The notes under the pieces were generated by a model, which worked only from the letters and a program-made list of their open reading frames with translations, had not been told where the DNA came from and did no database searches. From the NCBI RefSeq assembly GCF_004363245.1, contig NZ_SNYV01000001.1, positions 62,001 to 126,000 on the forward strand: DNA of 64,000 bases. Reading direction: 5' to 3'. Source of the stretch: Sphingobacterium yanglingense. Its GTDB lineage: Bacteria > Bacteroidota > Bacteroidia > Sphingobacteriales > Sphingobacteriaceae. Below are positions 35,285-44,832 of the stretch, in pieces; position 1 is the first letter of the stretch, and each line of letters begins with the position of its first letter. The translations under genes were made by a program, and so were the position numbers.

Positions 35285-35314
35285 GTGGGGGATTGTGGGG
35301 GATTGTGGGGGAAA
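35285..35314 (+). promoter_or_regulatory. Three MraZ-type operator boxes
   Basis: GTGGGGGATT occurs twice, then GTGGGGGAAA, at an exact 10-bp step, 46 nt before mraZ. MraZ regulators are known to bind spaced TGGG/GTGG repeats ahead of their own gene. The boxes cover the -33 TTG of the promoter at 35303-35333, which fits autorepression. Confidence 0.8.
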
Positions 35315-35333
35315 GTGTATACTTTTACATTTG
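35303..35333 (+). promoter_or_regulatory. Promoter of the mraZ-dcw operon
   Basis: TTG at 35303-35305, 20 nt, then TACATTTG at 35326-35333, an exact match to the Bacteroidota sigma-ABfr pattern TTG-N19-21-TAnnTTTG. Transcription would start near 35340, about 20 nt before the mraZ ATG. Confidence 0.8.
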
Positions 35334-35359
35334 AAATATAATTTAGCATAATTAGCTCA

Positions 35360-35830
35360 ATGATTCAGCTCATCGGAGAATTCGAATGTAAGTTGGACGC
35401 CAAAGGTAGATTGGTGGTTCCCGCTGCGCTCAAACGGCAATTGCCGGATGTGGAGCAGGAGGGGCTTATTGTGAATAGAGGTTTCGATAAGAATCTTGTT
35501 ATTTATACGCGAGAGGAATGGGATAAACAAGCTGCTAAAATTTCAAAGTTGAATACGTTTAATGCGAAGAACAGGGAGTTTGTCCGTCAGTTTATGCGAG
35601 GGGCGACTATTTTGTCTTTGGATTCGGCTGGGCGTGTGTTGTTGCCAAAAGTGCTTTTGGATTACGCGAATATTGAGGGAGATGTGGTGTTGGCTTGTCA
35701 GTTTGACAAAGTGGAGGTTTGGCCGAAAGCGGTTTACGATGAGAAAATGGATTTGGGAGATGGGGAGGATTTCTCTGCGTTGGCGGAGGAAGTAATGGGA
35801 AGTTTAGATTTTGGAGGTTTAGATGGCTAG
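35360..35830 (+). CDS. mraZ: Division/cell-wall cluster transcriptional regulator MraZ
   Basis: This 156-residue protein has two SpoVT/AbrB-like repeats: GEFECKLDAKGRLVVPAALK (about 5-24) and ATILSLDSAGRVLLPKVLLD (about 83-102). MraZ forms ring oligomers that bind repeated boxes upstream and control the dcw cluster; three such boxes lie at 35285-35314. It is the first gene, overlapping rsmH by 8 nt. Confidence 0.97.
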   Translation: MIQLIGEFECKLDAKGRLVVPAALKRQLPDVEQEGLIVNRGFDKNLVIYTREEWDKQAAKISKLNTFNAKNREFVRQFMRGATILSLDSAGRVLLPKVLLDYANIEGDVVLACQFDKVEVWPKAVYDEKMDLGDGEDFSALAEEVMGSLDFGGLDG

Positions 35831-36737
35831 CGAAGAGGTGTATCATGTTCCGGTTATGCTCCACGAGTGTATGGAAGGGTTGGCTATTAAGCCGGATGGA
35901 GTGTATGTGGATGTGACTTTTGGAGGAGGCGGGCATTCTAAGGAGATTCTGAAGCATCTAGGTCCAAATGGTCGTTTGATTGCTTTTGATCAGGATCCGG
36001 ATGCATTGCGTAATAAAATTGATGACGAACGTTTTGTGTTGGTTCATCAAAATTTTAGGTTTTTGAAAAATTCGCTCCGTTTAGAGGGGATTCGGCAGGT
36101 GGACGGTATATTGGCGGATTTGGGTGTTTCGTCGCATCAATTTGATGATGCCGAACGTGGCTTTTCAATTCGTTTTGATGCTGATCTGGATATGCGGATG
36201 GATCAGGTGTCGGATCTGGATGCGCGCAAGGTGCTGAATACCTATCCAGAGGAAGAGCTGCACCGGATTTTTGGAATGTATGGGGAGGTGCAGAATGCAA
36301 AGTCTCTGGCAAAAACGATTGTGACGGCGCGCTTGACAAAGTCTATTGAGACTGTTGCTGAGCTTAAAGAGGTTATAAAGAAGATGGTTCCTCGTGGAAA
36401 GGAACATAAATATCATGCGCAGGTTTTTCAGGCTTTGCGTATCGAGGTGAATAAAGAGCTGGAGGCATTGCAGGAGTTTTTGTTGCATACCATTTCAGTG
36501 CTGAAGCCTGAGGGTAGATTGGTTGTAATGTCTTATCATTCATTGGAAGATAGGCTGGTCAAGAATTTTATGCTGAAAGGTAAGTTTAAGGGTGAGGTGG
36601 AGAAAGATTTTTTTGGAAATGAAATTAAGCCGTTTAAGATTGTGACGCGTAAGGCGATTACAGCATCTGAAACGGAACTTGCTGAAAATAATAGATCGAG
36701 AAGCGCGAAGTTGAGGGTTGCTGAGAAGCTTACCTAG
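35823..36737 (+). CDS. rsmH: 16S rRNA N4-methyltransferase of C1402
   Basis: This 304-residue protein (MraW family) begins HVPVMLHECMEGLAIKPDG, has the SAM-binding loop DVTFGGGGHSKEIL, and has the family strings GILADLGVSSHQFD, RIEVNKELEALQEFL and RLVVMSYHSLEDRLVKNFM. It N4-methylates C1402 of 16S rRNA. The start ATG lies inside the end of mraZ, so the two are translationally coupled. Confidence 0.97.
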   Translation: MASEEVYHVPVMLHECMEGLAIKPDGVYVDVTFGGGGHSKEILKHLGPNGRLIAFDQDPDALRNKIDDERFVLVHQNFRFLKNSLRLEGIRQVDGILADLGVSSHQFDDAERGFSIRFDADLDMRMDQVSDLDARKVLNTYPEEELHRIFGMYGEVQNAKSLAKTIVTARLTKSIETVAELKEVIKKMVPRGKEHKYHAQVFQALRIEVNKELEALQEFLLHTISVLKPEGRLVVMSYHSLEDRLVKNFMLKGKFKGEVEKDFFGNEIKPFKIVTRKAITASETELAENNRSRSAKLRVAEKLT

Positions 36738-36790
36738 GTGAGAGGTAATAATGGTGTTTGACAGAAGTCGGACGTATTAAATAAACAGGG

Positions 36791-37201
36791 ATGTCTAGAA
36801 AAAACACGATACGTAATAAGGAGTTGAGTGAAGATGTTCAAGAAGAAATGTCTGATGCGGTAGAGGAAAAAGTAGAGGAGACACAGGATTTTATCCGGAC
36901 AATTTTCTCTCCTGGTAGAATTTCTACCTACTTGGTTACAAAGAATCTGCCCTTTGTTGCTTTCTTGGTTCTGTTGACATTAATATATATATCAAATCGG
37001 CATCTGGCCGAGCGCACGGTGCGACAGATTGATCGGTTGGGTAAGGAAGTGAAGGAGTTGAGTTGGGATTATAAGTCCCTGTCTGCCGAGTTGATGAAAC
37101 TGACGACGCAGACGGAGATTGCAAAGAGGGCGGATACCTTAGGCTTGAAAGAGCGTACGGAACCACCTATAAAACTTGAGGTTTTAAAAGAAGAAAGATA
37201 G
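36791..37201 (+). CDS. ftsL: FtsL-like division protein
   Basis: This 136-residue bitopic membrane protein has an acidic cytoplasmic part (about 1-50), one transmembrane helix (LPFVAFLVLLTLIYISN, about 55-71) and a periplasmic coiled coil (RTVRQIDRLGKEVKELSWDY). Size, topology and position between rsmH and ftsI identify it as FtsL of the FtsQLB complex, although FtsL sequences are poorly conserved. Confidence 0.85.
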   Translation: MSRKNTIRNKELSEDVQEEMSDAVEEKVEETQDFIRTIFSPGRISTYLVTKNLPFVAFLVLLTLIYISNRHLAERTVRQIDRLGKEVKELSWDYKSLSAELMKLTTQTEIAKRADTLGLKERTEPPIKLEVLKEER

Positions 37202-37218
37202 AATAACGCTTAGGTAGC

Positions 37219-39336
37219 ATGAATATTAGAAAGTCCATATTGGTAAGAGTGTACCTGGCTTTCGGGCTTATGGTCTTTGGGGCCTTGGCTGTGTTTGCCA
37301 AGATGCTTCACTTGCAATATGTGGATGGAAAGGAATGGAAGGCGATTGCGGACAGTTTGACTATTCAAGAGCGTGTTGTAGAGGCGGCAAGGGGAAATAT
37401 TTTTTCTAACGACGGTAGTCTTTTGGCTACTTCAGTACCTGAGTATGAAATCCGGTTTGATGCGATGGCTATTCCGGTCGAGCATAACGATGTGTTTAAT
37501 TTGAAGGTGGACTCTCTGGCTATAAAGCTGGCAGGGTTCTTTAAAGATAAGTCATCGCGGCAATATTTGAATATGCTGAAAGAAGCGCGTAGTAAGAAAC
37601 AGCGCTACGTCTTGATCAAGCGAGGGGTTTCGCATCAGGATTTGAAGGTTTTAAAGACTTTTCCGTTGATGCGAACCTTTAGGGAAGGTAAGTCTCGGTT
37701 TTCGAGTAGTATGGTTTCGGTAAGGCAAAATAAACGCATCTTACCATTTACTAATTTGGCTGCGCGGACTATCGGTTATAAAAATGATGAATATCGCGTA
37801 GGACTGGAAGGTGCTTATGGTGATTATATTGAAGGAAAGAGTGGAGCGCAAATGATGCAACGTATTGCAGGAGGGGTGTGGGTTCCTTTGAATCGTGAAG
37901 TAGAGGTCGCTCCTGTGGATGGTTCAGATATCATTGCGACTATTGATGTCAATATGCAGGATATGGCGCAACGCGCTCTGGGCAAACAGATGAAAACGTC
38001 GAATGCTGATGAGGGCTGTGTTATCCTAATGGAGGTGGCTACAGGAGAGGTGCGGGCGATTGCTAATTTCACAAAGGATACGGATGGCGAGTACCGAGAA
38101 AAGTTTAATTATGCAATAGCACAATCTGCAGATCCGGGATCGACATTTAAATTGGCTTCTTACTTGGTGGCCTTGGATGACGGTTTGATTGATACAAACA
38201 CTATGGTCGATGTGGGGAATGGTACCTATAAAGTGCCTTCGCATACGATTCGTGACTCGCATGCTCCAAAGAAATCGATGATGACGGCCAAAGAAGGTTT
38301 CGAGGCATCGTCCAATGTGGCAATAACGAAGTTGATCAACCTGAAGTACGGAGATAATCCCTCCAAGTTTACTTCAAAACTGCATAGTTGGGGATTGAAT
38401 GAGCCTTTGCACCTGCAGATTCCAGGAGAAGGAAAGCCAGTGGTAAAGACGCCGAAAAATAGAAGTTGGAGTAAGTTGTCCTTGATACAGATGGCTTATG
38501 GATATGAGTTGTTGCTTACGCCATTGCAGACGTTGGTGTTGTATAATGGTGTTGCTAATGATGGTAAGATGGTAGCGCCTTTGTTTGTGAAAGAGATAAG
38601 ACATTTGGGGAATACAGTGGAGAAGTTTGAAGCACGTGTTATAAATAAGCAGATGGCTTCTAAAAGTGCGATAACAAAAATGCAGCGTATGTTGGAAGGG
38701 GTGATGACGGAGGGGACGGGTAAGAAACTGACGAGTCCACTGTATACTTCGGCCGGAAAAACGGGAACGGCACAAATGGCAGATAATGCACGAGGCTATG
38801 GACAGAGAAGGTATCAGTCTTCTTTCGCAGGGTATTTCCCAGCTGAAAATCCGAAGTACTCAATGATTGTGGTGATTCGTAATCCACGTAATGGCTACTA
38901 TGGAGGTTCGGTCGCAGGGCCTGTATTTAAAGAGTTGGCTGATATGGTATACGCAAATGATTTATCGTTGCATGGTTCATTTGCGAAACGTAATGTGAAT
39001 GTTGCAGGTGTAAAGACGCCGCTTACATTAGCAGGTTCAAAGGAAGCTTCGACAAAAGTGTACGAAGCTTTGGGCTTTACGTCTTATAACTGGAATTCAA
39101 TAGCACAAGGTGCAGCGACCGATACTTCCAAAAAAGGGGTTCCTTTTATTGAAGTATCGGTGCGTGAAGGGGTAGTGCCAAATGTAGTTGGCATGGGACT
39201 GATTGATGCACTATATACGATGGAGAATGCGGGCTTCAAAAGCCAGGTCGGTGGAAAAGGGAAAGTGATTTCCCAATCGCTGGTGCCGGGTGAAAAATTG
39301 AAAATAGGGACTAATGTTGCACTTCAATTGAATTAG
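37219..39336 (+). CDS. ftsI: Septal peptidoglycan transpeptidase with PASTA domain
   Basis: This 705-residue class B penicillin-binding protein has an N-terminal transmembrane helix and a dimerisation domain. The transpeptidase active site comprises STFK at 308-311 (nucleophile Ser308), SSN at 364-366 and KTGTA at 514-518. A C-terminal PASTA domain (VREGVVPNVVGMGLIDALYT, VISQSLVPGEKLKIG) follows, as usual in Bacteroidota. It cross-links septal peptidoglycan with FtsW. It follows ftsL by 17 nt and precedes murE by 2 nt. Confidence 0.96.
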   Translation: MNIRKSILVRVYLAFGLMVFGALAVFAKMLHLQYVDGKEWKAIADSLTIQERVVEAARGNIFSNDGSLLATSVPEYEIRFDAMAIPVEHNDVFNLKVDSLAIKLAGFFKDKSSRQYLNMLKEARSKKQRYVLIKRGVSHQDLKVLKTFPLMRTFREGKSRFSSSMVSVRQNKRILPFTNLAARTIGYKNDEYRVGLEGAYGDYIEGKSGAQMMQRIAGGVWVPLNREVEVAPVDGSDIIATIDVNMQDMAQRALGKQMKTSNADEGCVILMEVATGEVRAIANFTKDTDGEYREKFNYAIAQSADPGSTFKLASYLVALDDGLIDTNTMVDVGNGTYKVPSHTIRDSHAPKKSMMTAKEGFEASSNVAITKLINLKYGDNPSKFTSKLHSWGLNEPLHLQIPGEGKPVVKTPKNRSWSKLSLIQMAYGYELLLTPLQTLVLYNGVANDGKMVAPLFVKEIRHLGNTVEKFEARVINKQMASKSAITKMQRMLEGVMTEGTGKKLTSPLYTSAGKTGTAQMADNARGYGQRRYQSSFAGYFPAENPKYSMIVVIRNPRNGYYGGSVAGPVFKELADMVYANDLSLHGSFAKRNVNVAGVKTPLTLAGSKEASTKVYEALGFTSYNWNSIAQGAATDTSKKGVPFIEVSVREGVVPNVVGMGLIDALYTMENAGFKSQVGGKGKVISQSLVPGEKLKIGTNVALQLN

Positions 39337-39338
39337 AT

Positions 39339-40793
39339 ATGATATTAAAAGAATTATTGCATGCGGTGCCTGTTATACAGGTTGAAGGTTCGCTCGAAGT
39401 GGAGATTGCTTCGGTGTGCTTTGATTCTCGAGAAGTGAAAGATGGGGCGCTCTTTGTAGCGGTTCGTGGTGTGCATACAGATGGACATCTCTTCGTAGAT
39501 AAAGTGGGAGCTGCAGGGGCTGCTGCTATTGTCGTCGAAGAGTTGCCTGCCGAAATGTTGGAGGGGGTAACCTACCTATTAGTCAATGATAGTGCTTATG
39601 TACTGGGGCTGGTTGCTGGGAATTTTTATGGCAACCCATCCAAGGATTTGAAGTTGGTAGGAGTGACGGGTACAAATGGGAAAACTACGGTAGCTACCTT
39701 GTTATTTAATTTATTTGATCATTTGGGGTACCAGGTGGGGCTATTGTCTACTGTTGAAAATAGAATCGGTGACCGTATTATTCCGGCTACACATACGACA
39801 CCGGATCCAGTGGCGCTGAATCAGTTGCTACGGGAAATGGTGGAAGAGGGCTGTGATTACTGCTTTATGGAAGTGAGCTCGCATGCTGTGGTACAACAAC
39901 GTATAGCAGGTCTGCGGTTTGCTGGTGGGATATTTACAAATATCACGCATGATCACCTGGATTTCCATAAAACGTTTAGCAACTATATAAAAGCGAAGAA
40001 GTGCTTTTTCGACGAGTTGGATCGCTATGCTTTTGCATTGACCAATATCGATGATAAAAATGGAGCAGTGATGTTGCAAAATACTTTTGGACACCGCAAG
40101 ACTTATGGCCTACAGAGTATGGCAGACTTTAAGGCCAAGGTAATAGAAAGTCATTTTGATGGTATGCTGCTGCAAATTGATGGGCAAGAGGTCTGGGTCA
40201 AATTGGTGGGCGGATTTAATGCTTATAATATTTTGGCGGTATATGGTGCTGCGATTCTGTTGGAGCAAGAGACTTTAAAAGTGCTGACTGCGTTGAGCGA
40301 GATTACAGGTGCTGAAGGACGATTTGAGACGGTGCGTTCGGCTAAGGGGATTGTTGGTGTGGTCGATTATGCCCATACACCAGATGCAGTGGAGAATGTG
40401 TTGGAGACAATTCAGCAACTGCGCACCGGAACACAGCAGATTATTACGGTATTGGGTTGTGGTGGGGACCGTGATCGGACAAAACGCCCTGAAATGGCTA
40501 AAGTAGCTTTGAAGTATAGTGATAAGGTTATCATTACTTCGGATAATCCGCGTACGGAGGATCCGCTTGCTATTATCAAGGAAATGGAAGCGGGTATACC
40601 TGCTGATAAAAAGAAAAATACATTTAGTATCTCGGACCGGAGAGAGGCTATCCGCGCAGCCTGCCACTTGGCATCGCCAGGGGATATCGTGCTGATTGCC
40701 GGAAAGGGACACGAGAAATATCAAGAGATCAATGGTGTGCGTCATCATTTTGATGATCGTGAAGAATTGGAAAATACATTTAACGAACAATAA
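39339..40793 (+). CDS. murE: UDP-MurNAc-tripeptide synthetase, meso-diaminopimelate type
   Basis: This 484-residue Mur ligase has the ATP loop GVTGTNGKTTVATLL (about 108-122), the central HTTPDP substrate loop, and the specificity motif DNPR at 402-405, which in the family marks meso-diaminopimelate (rather than lysine) addition. It adds residue 3 of the stem peptide. The carbamylated Lys region (FHKTFSNYIKAKK) is present. Dense packing with ftsI and mraY. Confidence 0.96.
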   Translation: MILKELLHAVPVIQVEGSLEVEIASVCFDSREVKDGALFVAVRGVHTDGHLFVDKVGAAGAAAIVVEELPAEMLEGVTYLLVNDSAYVLGLVAGNFYGNPSKDLKLVGVTGTNGKTTVATLLFNLFDHLGYQVGLLSTVENRIGDRIIPATHTTPDPVALNQLLREMVEEGCDYCFMEVSSHAVVQQRIAGLRFAGGIFTNITHDHLDFHKTFSNYIKAKKCFFDELDRYAFALTNIDDKNGAVMLQNTFGHRKTYGLQSMADFKAKVIESHFDGMLLQIDGQEVWVKLVGGFNAYNILAVYGAAILLEQETLKVLTALSEITGAEGRFETVRSAKGIVGVVDYAHTPDAVENVLETIQQLRTGTQQIITVLGCGGDRDRTKRPEMAKVALKYSDKVIITSDNPRTEDPLAIIKEMEAGIPADKKKNTFSISDRREAIRAACHLASPGDIVLIAGKGHEKYQEINGVRHHFDDREELENTFNEQ

Positions 40794-40802
40794 TAAGAGC
40801 CG

Positions 40803-42047
40803 ATGTTGTATTACTTATTTAATTGGTTACAAGAGCACTTGCATATTCCTGGGGCGGGGTTGTTTCAGTACATCTCGTTTAGGACGGCAATGGCGGTTAT
40901 TGTCTCTTTGATTATTACCACCGTCTTTGGTAGCCGTTTAATCCGGTTACTGCACAAAAAGCAAGTTGGCGAGACTATTCGTGACCTAGGGCTAGAAGGG
41001 GAGAAAAAGAAACAAGGTACACCAACTATGGGAGGATTGATTATCATAGCAGGTATTCTTATCCCGACATTGTTGTTTGCTAAGCTGGATAATATCTATG
41101 TTATCATTATGATCATTACGACCCTTTGGATGGGTGCTATTGGTTTTTTGGATGATTATATCAAGGTATTCCGGAAGAACAAAGAAGGATTGGCTGGTCG
41201 ATTCAAGGTTATTGGTCAAGTGGGCTTAGGTACACTGATAGCTATAACAATGTACTTTCATCCGGATATCGTCGTGCGGGAGCAGGTGACAAACCCGAGT
41301 TCATCACGACCTGTTGAGGTGATTATTAATCCACAGACTGGCGAAAAGACATATGCGGAAAATGTGAAGTCAACAAAGACGAACATTCCATTTTATAAAA
41401 ATAATGAGTTTGACTATTCCAAGGTATTGGATGTTGTTGGTTTAGAAGGTAAGTGGCCTACTTTTTTCCTATTCCTATTTGTTGTCGTATTTATCGTGAC
41501 AGCAGTATCGAATGGAGCGAATATAACGGATGGTATAGATGGATTGGCAACGGGGACGTCGGCGATTATAGGGATTACCCTCGCAATACTAGCGTATGTG
41601 TCGGGTAATATTATCTTCTCGGATTATCTGAATATCATGTACATCCCGAATTCGGGTGAGCTGGTGATTTTCGCTGGAGCATTTATCGGTGCATGTACGG
41701 GTTTTTTGTGGTACAATGCTTACCCTGCACAGGTATTTATGGGAGATACGGGATCGTTGATGATTGGAGGTAATATCGCGGCATTTGCTATCCTGATCCG
41801 CAAGGAACTGTTGATTCCGGTGTTGTGTGGTGTGTTCCTGATTGAGTTGGTCTCGGTTATTACACAGGTATCCTACTTTAAGTATACAAAGAAGAAGTTT
41901 GGTGAAGGGCGACGGATTTTCTTAATGTCTCCGCTGCATCATCATTACCAAAAGAAAGGATATCACGAAGCCAAGATTGTAACCCGATTTGTAATTGTGG
42001 GTGTTATCCTGGCGATTTTAACCATAGTAACGTTGAAAGTTAGATAA
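40803..42047 (+). CDS. mraY: Phospho-MurNAc-pentapeptide transferase
   Basis: This 414-residue, ten-helix membrane enzyme has the family motifs [38 protein letters not shown] and [11 protein letters not shown], and the late [11 protein letters not shown] signature. It makes lipid I. It includes a periplasmic insert (about 155-205) between early helices, larger than in E. coli but usual in Bacteroidota. Confidence 0.97.
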   Translation: MLYYLFNWLQEHLHIPGAGLFQYISFRTAMAVIVSLIITTVFGSRLIRLLHKKQVGETIRDLGLEGEKKKQGTPTMGGLIIIAGILIPTLLFAKLDNIYVIIMIITTLWMGAIGFLDDYIKVFRKNKEGLAGRFKVIGQVGLGTLIAITMYFHPDIVVREQVTNPSSSRPVEVIINPQTGEKTYAENVKSTKTNIPFYKNNEFDYSKVLDVVGLEGKWPTFFLFLFVVVFIVTAVSNGANITDGIDGLATGTSAIIGITLAILAYVSGNIIFSDYLNIMYIPNSGELVIFAGAFIGACTGFLWYNAYPAQVFMGDTGSLMIGGNIAAFAILIRKELLIPVLCGVFLIELVSVITQVSYFKYTKKKFGEGRRIFLMSPLHHHYQKKGYHEAKIVTRFVIVGVILAILTIVTLKVR

Positions 42048-42048
42048 G

Positions 42049-43422
42049 ATGGCAAATATTGCAGATACATATTATCCACAGCAAGGTCGCTTAGTAATTC
42101 TGGGAGCAGGAGAGAGCGGTGTTGGAGCTGCTATCCTTGGTAAGGATAAGGGGTTTGATGTATTCGTGTCCGACCTTGGGGTGATAGCTGCATCTTATCA
42201 GAAGCAGTTGCAAGATGAAGGAATCGCTTTTGAGAGCGGTCAGCACACTGAGGCAGCTATTTTGAATGCAGATGTGGTTGTCAAGAGCCCAGGTATTCCG
42301 GAAAAAGCGCCCTTAATAAAAAAGCTGAGAGAAGCTGGTATTCCACTTATCTCGGAAATCGAATTTGCGGCACAGTATACCGATGCACGGTTAATCTGTA
42401 TTACAGGGTCAAACGGGAAGTCGACTACGACGATGTTGACTCACTATATGTTGGAGAAGGCAGGCCTTAATGTGGGCTTGGCGGGCAATATCGGAAAAAG
42501 TTTCGCTCTACAGGTGGCGCGTGCAGATTTTGATGTTTACGTCTTGGAGATATCGAGTTTTATGCTGGACGATATGTATCATTTTAGAGCCGATGTGGCT
42601 GTATTGTTGAATATCACTCCAGACCATTTGGATCGCTACGATTACAAGATGGAAAACTATGTGAACTCGAAGTTCAGGGTGATTCAAAATCAAACGGCTA
42701 ACGATTTCTTTATCTACTGTAGCGATGATGAAGAGACCGTCAAAGCGCTGCCGAGATTTGATATAAAAGCAATGATGCTACCTATGACACAGGAAGATGT
42801 GGTGTCGAAAGGTGCATATTTAAACGAGAAGAAAGATTTAATAATTAACATACCTAATAGAGAGATATTTGCGATGAATATTGAAGAGTTATCATTACAG
42901 GGAAGACACAACGTGTACAATAATATGGCGTCAGGTTTGGTCGCTAAAGTACAAGAGTTGCGCAATCAGACGATGAAGGAGAGTATGGGCTCTTATGTCA
43001 ATATACCGCACCGATTGGAGCATGTGGCATTTATAGGAGGTGTCAATTATATCAATGATTCCAAAGCTACCAACGTGAATTCGGTATGGTACGCGTTGGA
43101 GAGTTTTTCGCCAGATATCGTTCTTCTGTTAGGAGGGGTGGATAAAGGAAATGATTATGATATGTTGCGCGATTTAGTGAAGCAAAAAGTTAAAGCGATT
43201 ATCTGTATAGGTAAGGATACCTCACGCATCCATGATGCATTTGAAGATGAGGTAGACGTAATTGTAAACAGTGCTTCAATGGATGATGCTGTACAGATCG
43301 CATCGCATCTTGCTAAAAAGGGAGATACGGTATTGTTATCACCTGCTTGCGCAAGTTTTGATTGGTTTAAAAATTACGAAGAACGAGGAGATAAATTTAA
43401 AGATGCTGTAATGGCGTTGTAG
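42049..43422 (+). CDS. murD: UDP-MurNAc-L-alanine:D-glutamate ligase
   Basis: This 457-residue Mur ligase has an N-terminal Rossmann domain (GRLVILGAGESGVGAAILGK), the ATP loop CITGSNGKSTTTMLTHYML, LNITPDHLDRYD, and the C-terminal INDSKATNVNSVWYALESF. It adds D-Glu to UDP-MurNAc-L-Ala. It starts 1 nt after mraY. A 101-nt gap with short direct repeats separates it from ftsW. Confidence 0.97.
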   Translation: MANIADTYYPQQGRLVILGAGESGVGAAILGKDKGFDVFVSDLGVIAASYQKQLQDEGIAFESGQHTEAAILNADVVVKSPGIPEKAPLIKKLREAGIPLISEIEFAAQYTDARLICITGSNGKSTTTMLTHYMLEKAGLNVGLAGNIGKSFALQVARADFDVYVLEISSFMLDDMYHFRADVAVLLNITPDHLDRYDYKMENYVNSKFRVIQNQTANDFFIYCSDDEETVKALPRFDIKAMMLPMTQEDVVSKGAYLNEKKDLIINIPNREIFAMNIEELSLQGRHNVYNNMASGLVAKVQELRNQTMKESMGSYVNIPHRLEHVAFIGGVNYINDSKATNVNSVWYALESFSPDIVLLLGGVDKGNDYDMLRDLVKQKVKAIICIGKDTSRIHDAFEDEVDVIVNSASMDDAVQIASHLAKKGDTVLLSPACASFDWFKNYEERGDKFKDAVMAL

Positions 43423-43523
43423 GTTGGGTAGTTAACAAGTGAACAAGTTACCAAGGTTTTGAATTGTCAAGACAACTTGATAACAGGATCATCTGATAAC
43501 TCGATAACAGAGGAAAAAAGATA
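43423..43523 (+). repeat. Short degenerate repeats in the murD-ftsW gap
   Basis: GTTAACAAG, TGAACAAG and TTACCAAG stand in tandem at 43433-43457, with CTTGATAAC / CTCGATAAC further on. A related AAGGTTATA-type array lies on the other side of ftsW. The gap is otherwise empty. Confidence 0.6.
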
Positions 43524-44717
43524 ATGGAACAGATATTTGCAAAGCTAAAAGGAGACAAGTGGATCTGGATTATCGTGATAATTCTATCAGGGTGGTCTTT
43601 GCTTGCTGTTTATAGTTCTGTAGGTACGTTGGCTTATAAAGAAGGAAAAGGGACGGAGCTGTATCTGTTTAAACATTTTTCTATTGTAGCAGTGGGTTTG
43701 CTTTTGATGTATTTGTCCCATAAGTTGGATTACAAATGGTACGCGGGTATTTCGAAGATACTGATGGTTATTACAATCCCTTTACTGTTATATACGTTGA
43801 TTTTCGGTAGTTCAGTGAATGAGGCATCGCGATGGGTTACGATTCCGGTTATCAATCAGACATTTCAGACTTCGGATTTGGCCAAACTGGCTTTGATTAC
43901 TTTTTTGGCCCGTATGTTATCCCGTAAGCAAGAGGAGATTAAGGATGTCAAGAAATCTTTTGTCCCTATTATGGGGGCGGTGTGTGTGGTGTTTGTTTTG
44001 ATTGCCTGGGCCAACTTGTCTACAGCAGTAATGCTTTTCGGAACCAGCGTTCTTTTGTTGTTGATTGGTCGTATTTCGTTTAAGCAGATTGCTTTGGTTA
44101 CGGCCGGTGTAGCAGTATTGGGGATAATAGTAATTTCAATAGGTCCACGTCGGGCTACTTATTTCAGCCGTATTGAAGGATTCTTTAAGACGGAGGAAGT
44201 ACACGAAACGAATGTTCCTTTTCAAGAGGATAAAAACTATCAGGCGAATAATGCGAAAATCGCTATTGCGACAGGTGGAGTATTTGGTAAAGGTCCAGGA
44301 AATAGCGTGCAACGTAACGTATTACCGCACCCTTATTCGGATTTCATATTCGCGATTATAATTGAAGAATATGGTACGATGGGTGGTGTGATTCTGTTGT
44401 TCTTGTATTTGGCTTTGATGTACCGTTGCATTCGTATCGTAACGATGAGTCCACGTGCATTCGGGGCATTTTTGGCCGCAGGTTTAGGGTTTAGCCTAAC
44501 AATACAGGCTCTTGCAAATATGGCGGTGGCTGTAGGGTTGGGGCCGGTGACAGGAGTTCCGCTTCCACTAGTAAGTATGGGGGGGACATCCATTTTGTTT
44601 ACGTCAGTGGCACTAGGGATTATTCTGTCTGTGAGTAGGAATATTGAAGAATTAAAAGGTAAGGAAGAATTGGATGAGGTGATAAAACCTAAAAGGGTTG
44701 TCGTCGGGTCAATTTGA
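43524..44717 (+). CDS. ftsW: Septal peptidoglycan glycosyltransferase FtsW (SEDS)
   Basis: This 397-residue, ten-helix SEDS protein contains SEASRWVTIP-like NEASRWVTIPVINQTFQTSD, LAKLALITFLARMLS, the VLPHPYSDFIFAIIIEEYG segment with the essential extracellular region, and MGGTSILFTSVALGIILSVS. It polymerises lipid II at the septum with FtsI. It is set off on both sides by repeat-bearing gaps. Confidence 0.96.
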   Translation: MEQIFAKLKGDKWIWIIVIILSGWSLLAVYSSVGTLAYKEGKGTELYLFKHFSIVAVGLLLMYLSHKLDYKWYAGISKILMVITIPLLLYTLIFGSSVNEASRWVTIPVINQTFQTSDLAKLALITFLARMLSRKQEEIKDVKKSFVPIMGAVCVVFVLIAWANLSTAVMLFGTSVLLLLIGRISFKQIALVTAGVAVLGIIVISIGPRRATYFSRIEGFFKTEEVHETNVPFQEDKNYQANNAKIAIATGGVFGKGPGNSVQRNVLPHPYSDFIFAIIIEEYGTMGGVILLFLYLALMYRCIRIVTMSPRAFGAFLAAGLGFSLTIQALANMAVAVGLGPVTGVPLPLVSMGGTSILFTSVALGIILSVSRNIEELKGKEELDEVIKPKRVVVGSI

Positions 44718-44832
44718 TTATTAAGTTAATAAGGTTACAAGGTTATATAGTTATAAGGTTATAAAGTTAAGAAGGGGAGAGTTACGGGATTAAAATCTCC
44801 TATCTCAATACTCATTACTAAATACGAATAAA
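44718..44832 (+). repeat. Short degenerate repeats in the ftsW-murG gap
   Basis: AAGGTTACAAGGTTATATAG and TTATAAGGTTATAAAGTTAA (44729-44768) form an AT-rich tandem array with a step of about 9-10 nt. No gene is seen. It resembles the repeats before ftsW. Confidence 0.6.

Larger units (their letters stand above)
34947..35359 (+). other. Intergenic region ahead of the division cluster
   Basis: Divergent spacer between aspS and mraZ. The right end holds a DnaA-box-like TGTGGAAAA at 35269-35277, three MraZ-type boxes (35285-35314) and the mraZ promoter. The left 320 nt show no gene. Confidence 0.6.

Noticed and set aside
35607..35957. Minus-strand ORFs inside mraZ, rsmH and other dcw genes
   Set aside because: They are antisense shadows of strongly conserved + strand genes.
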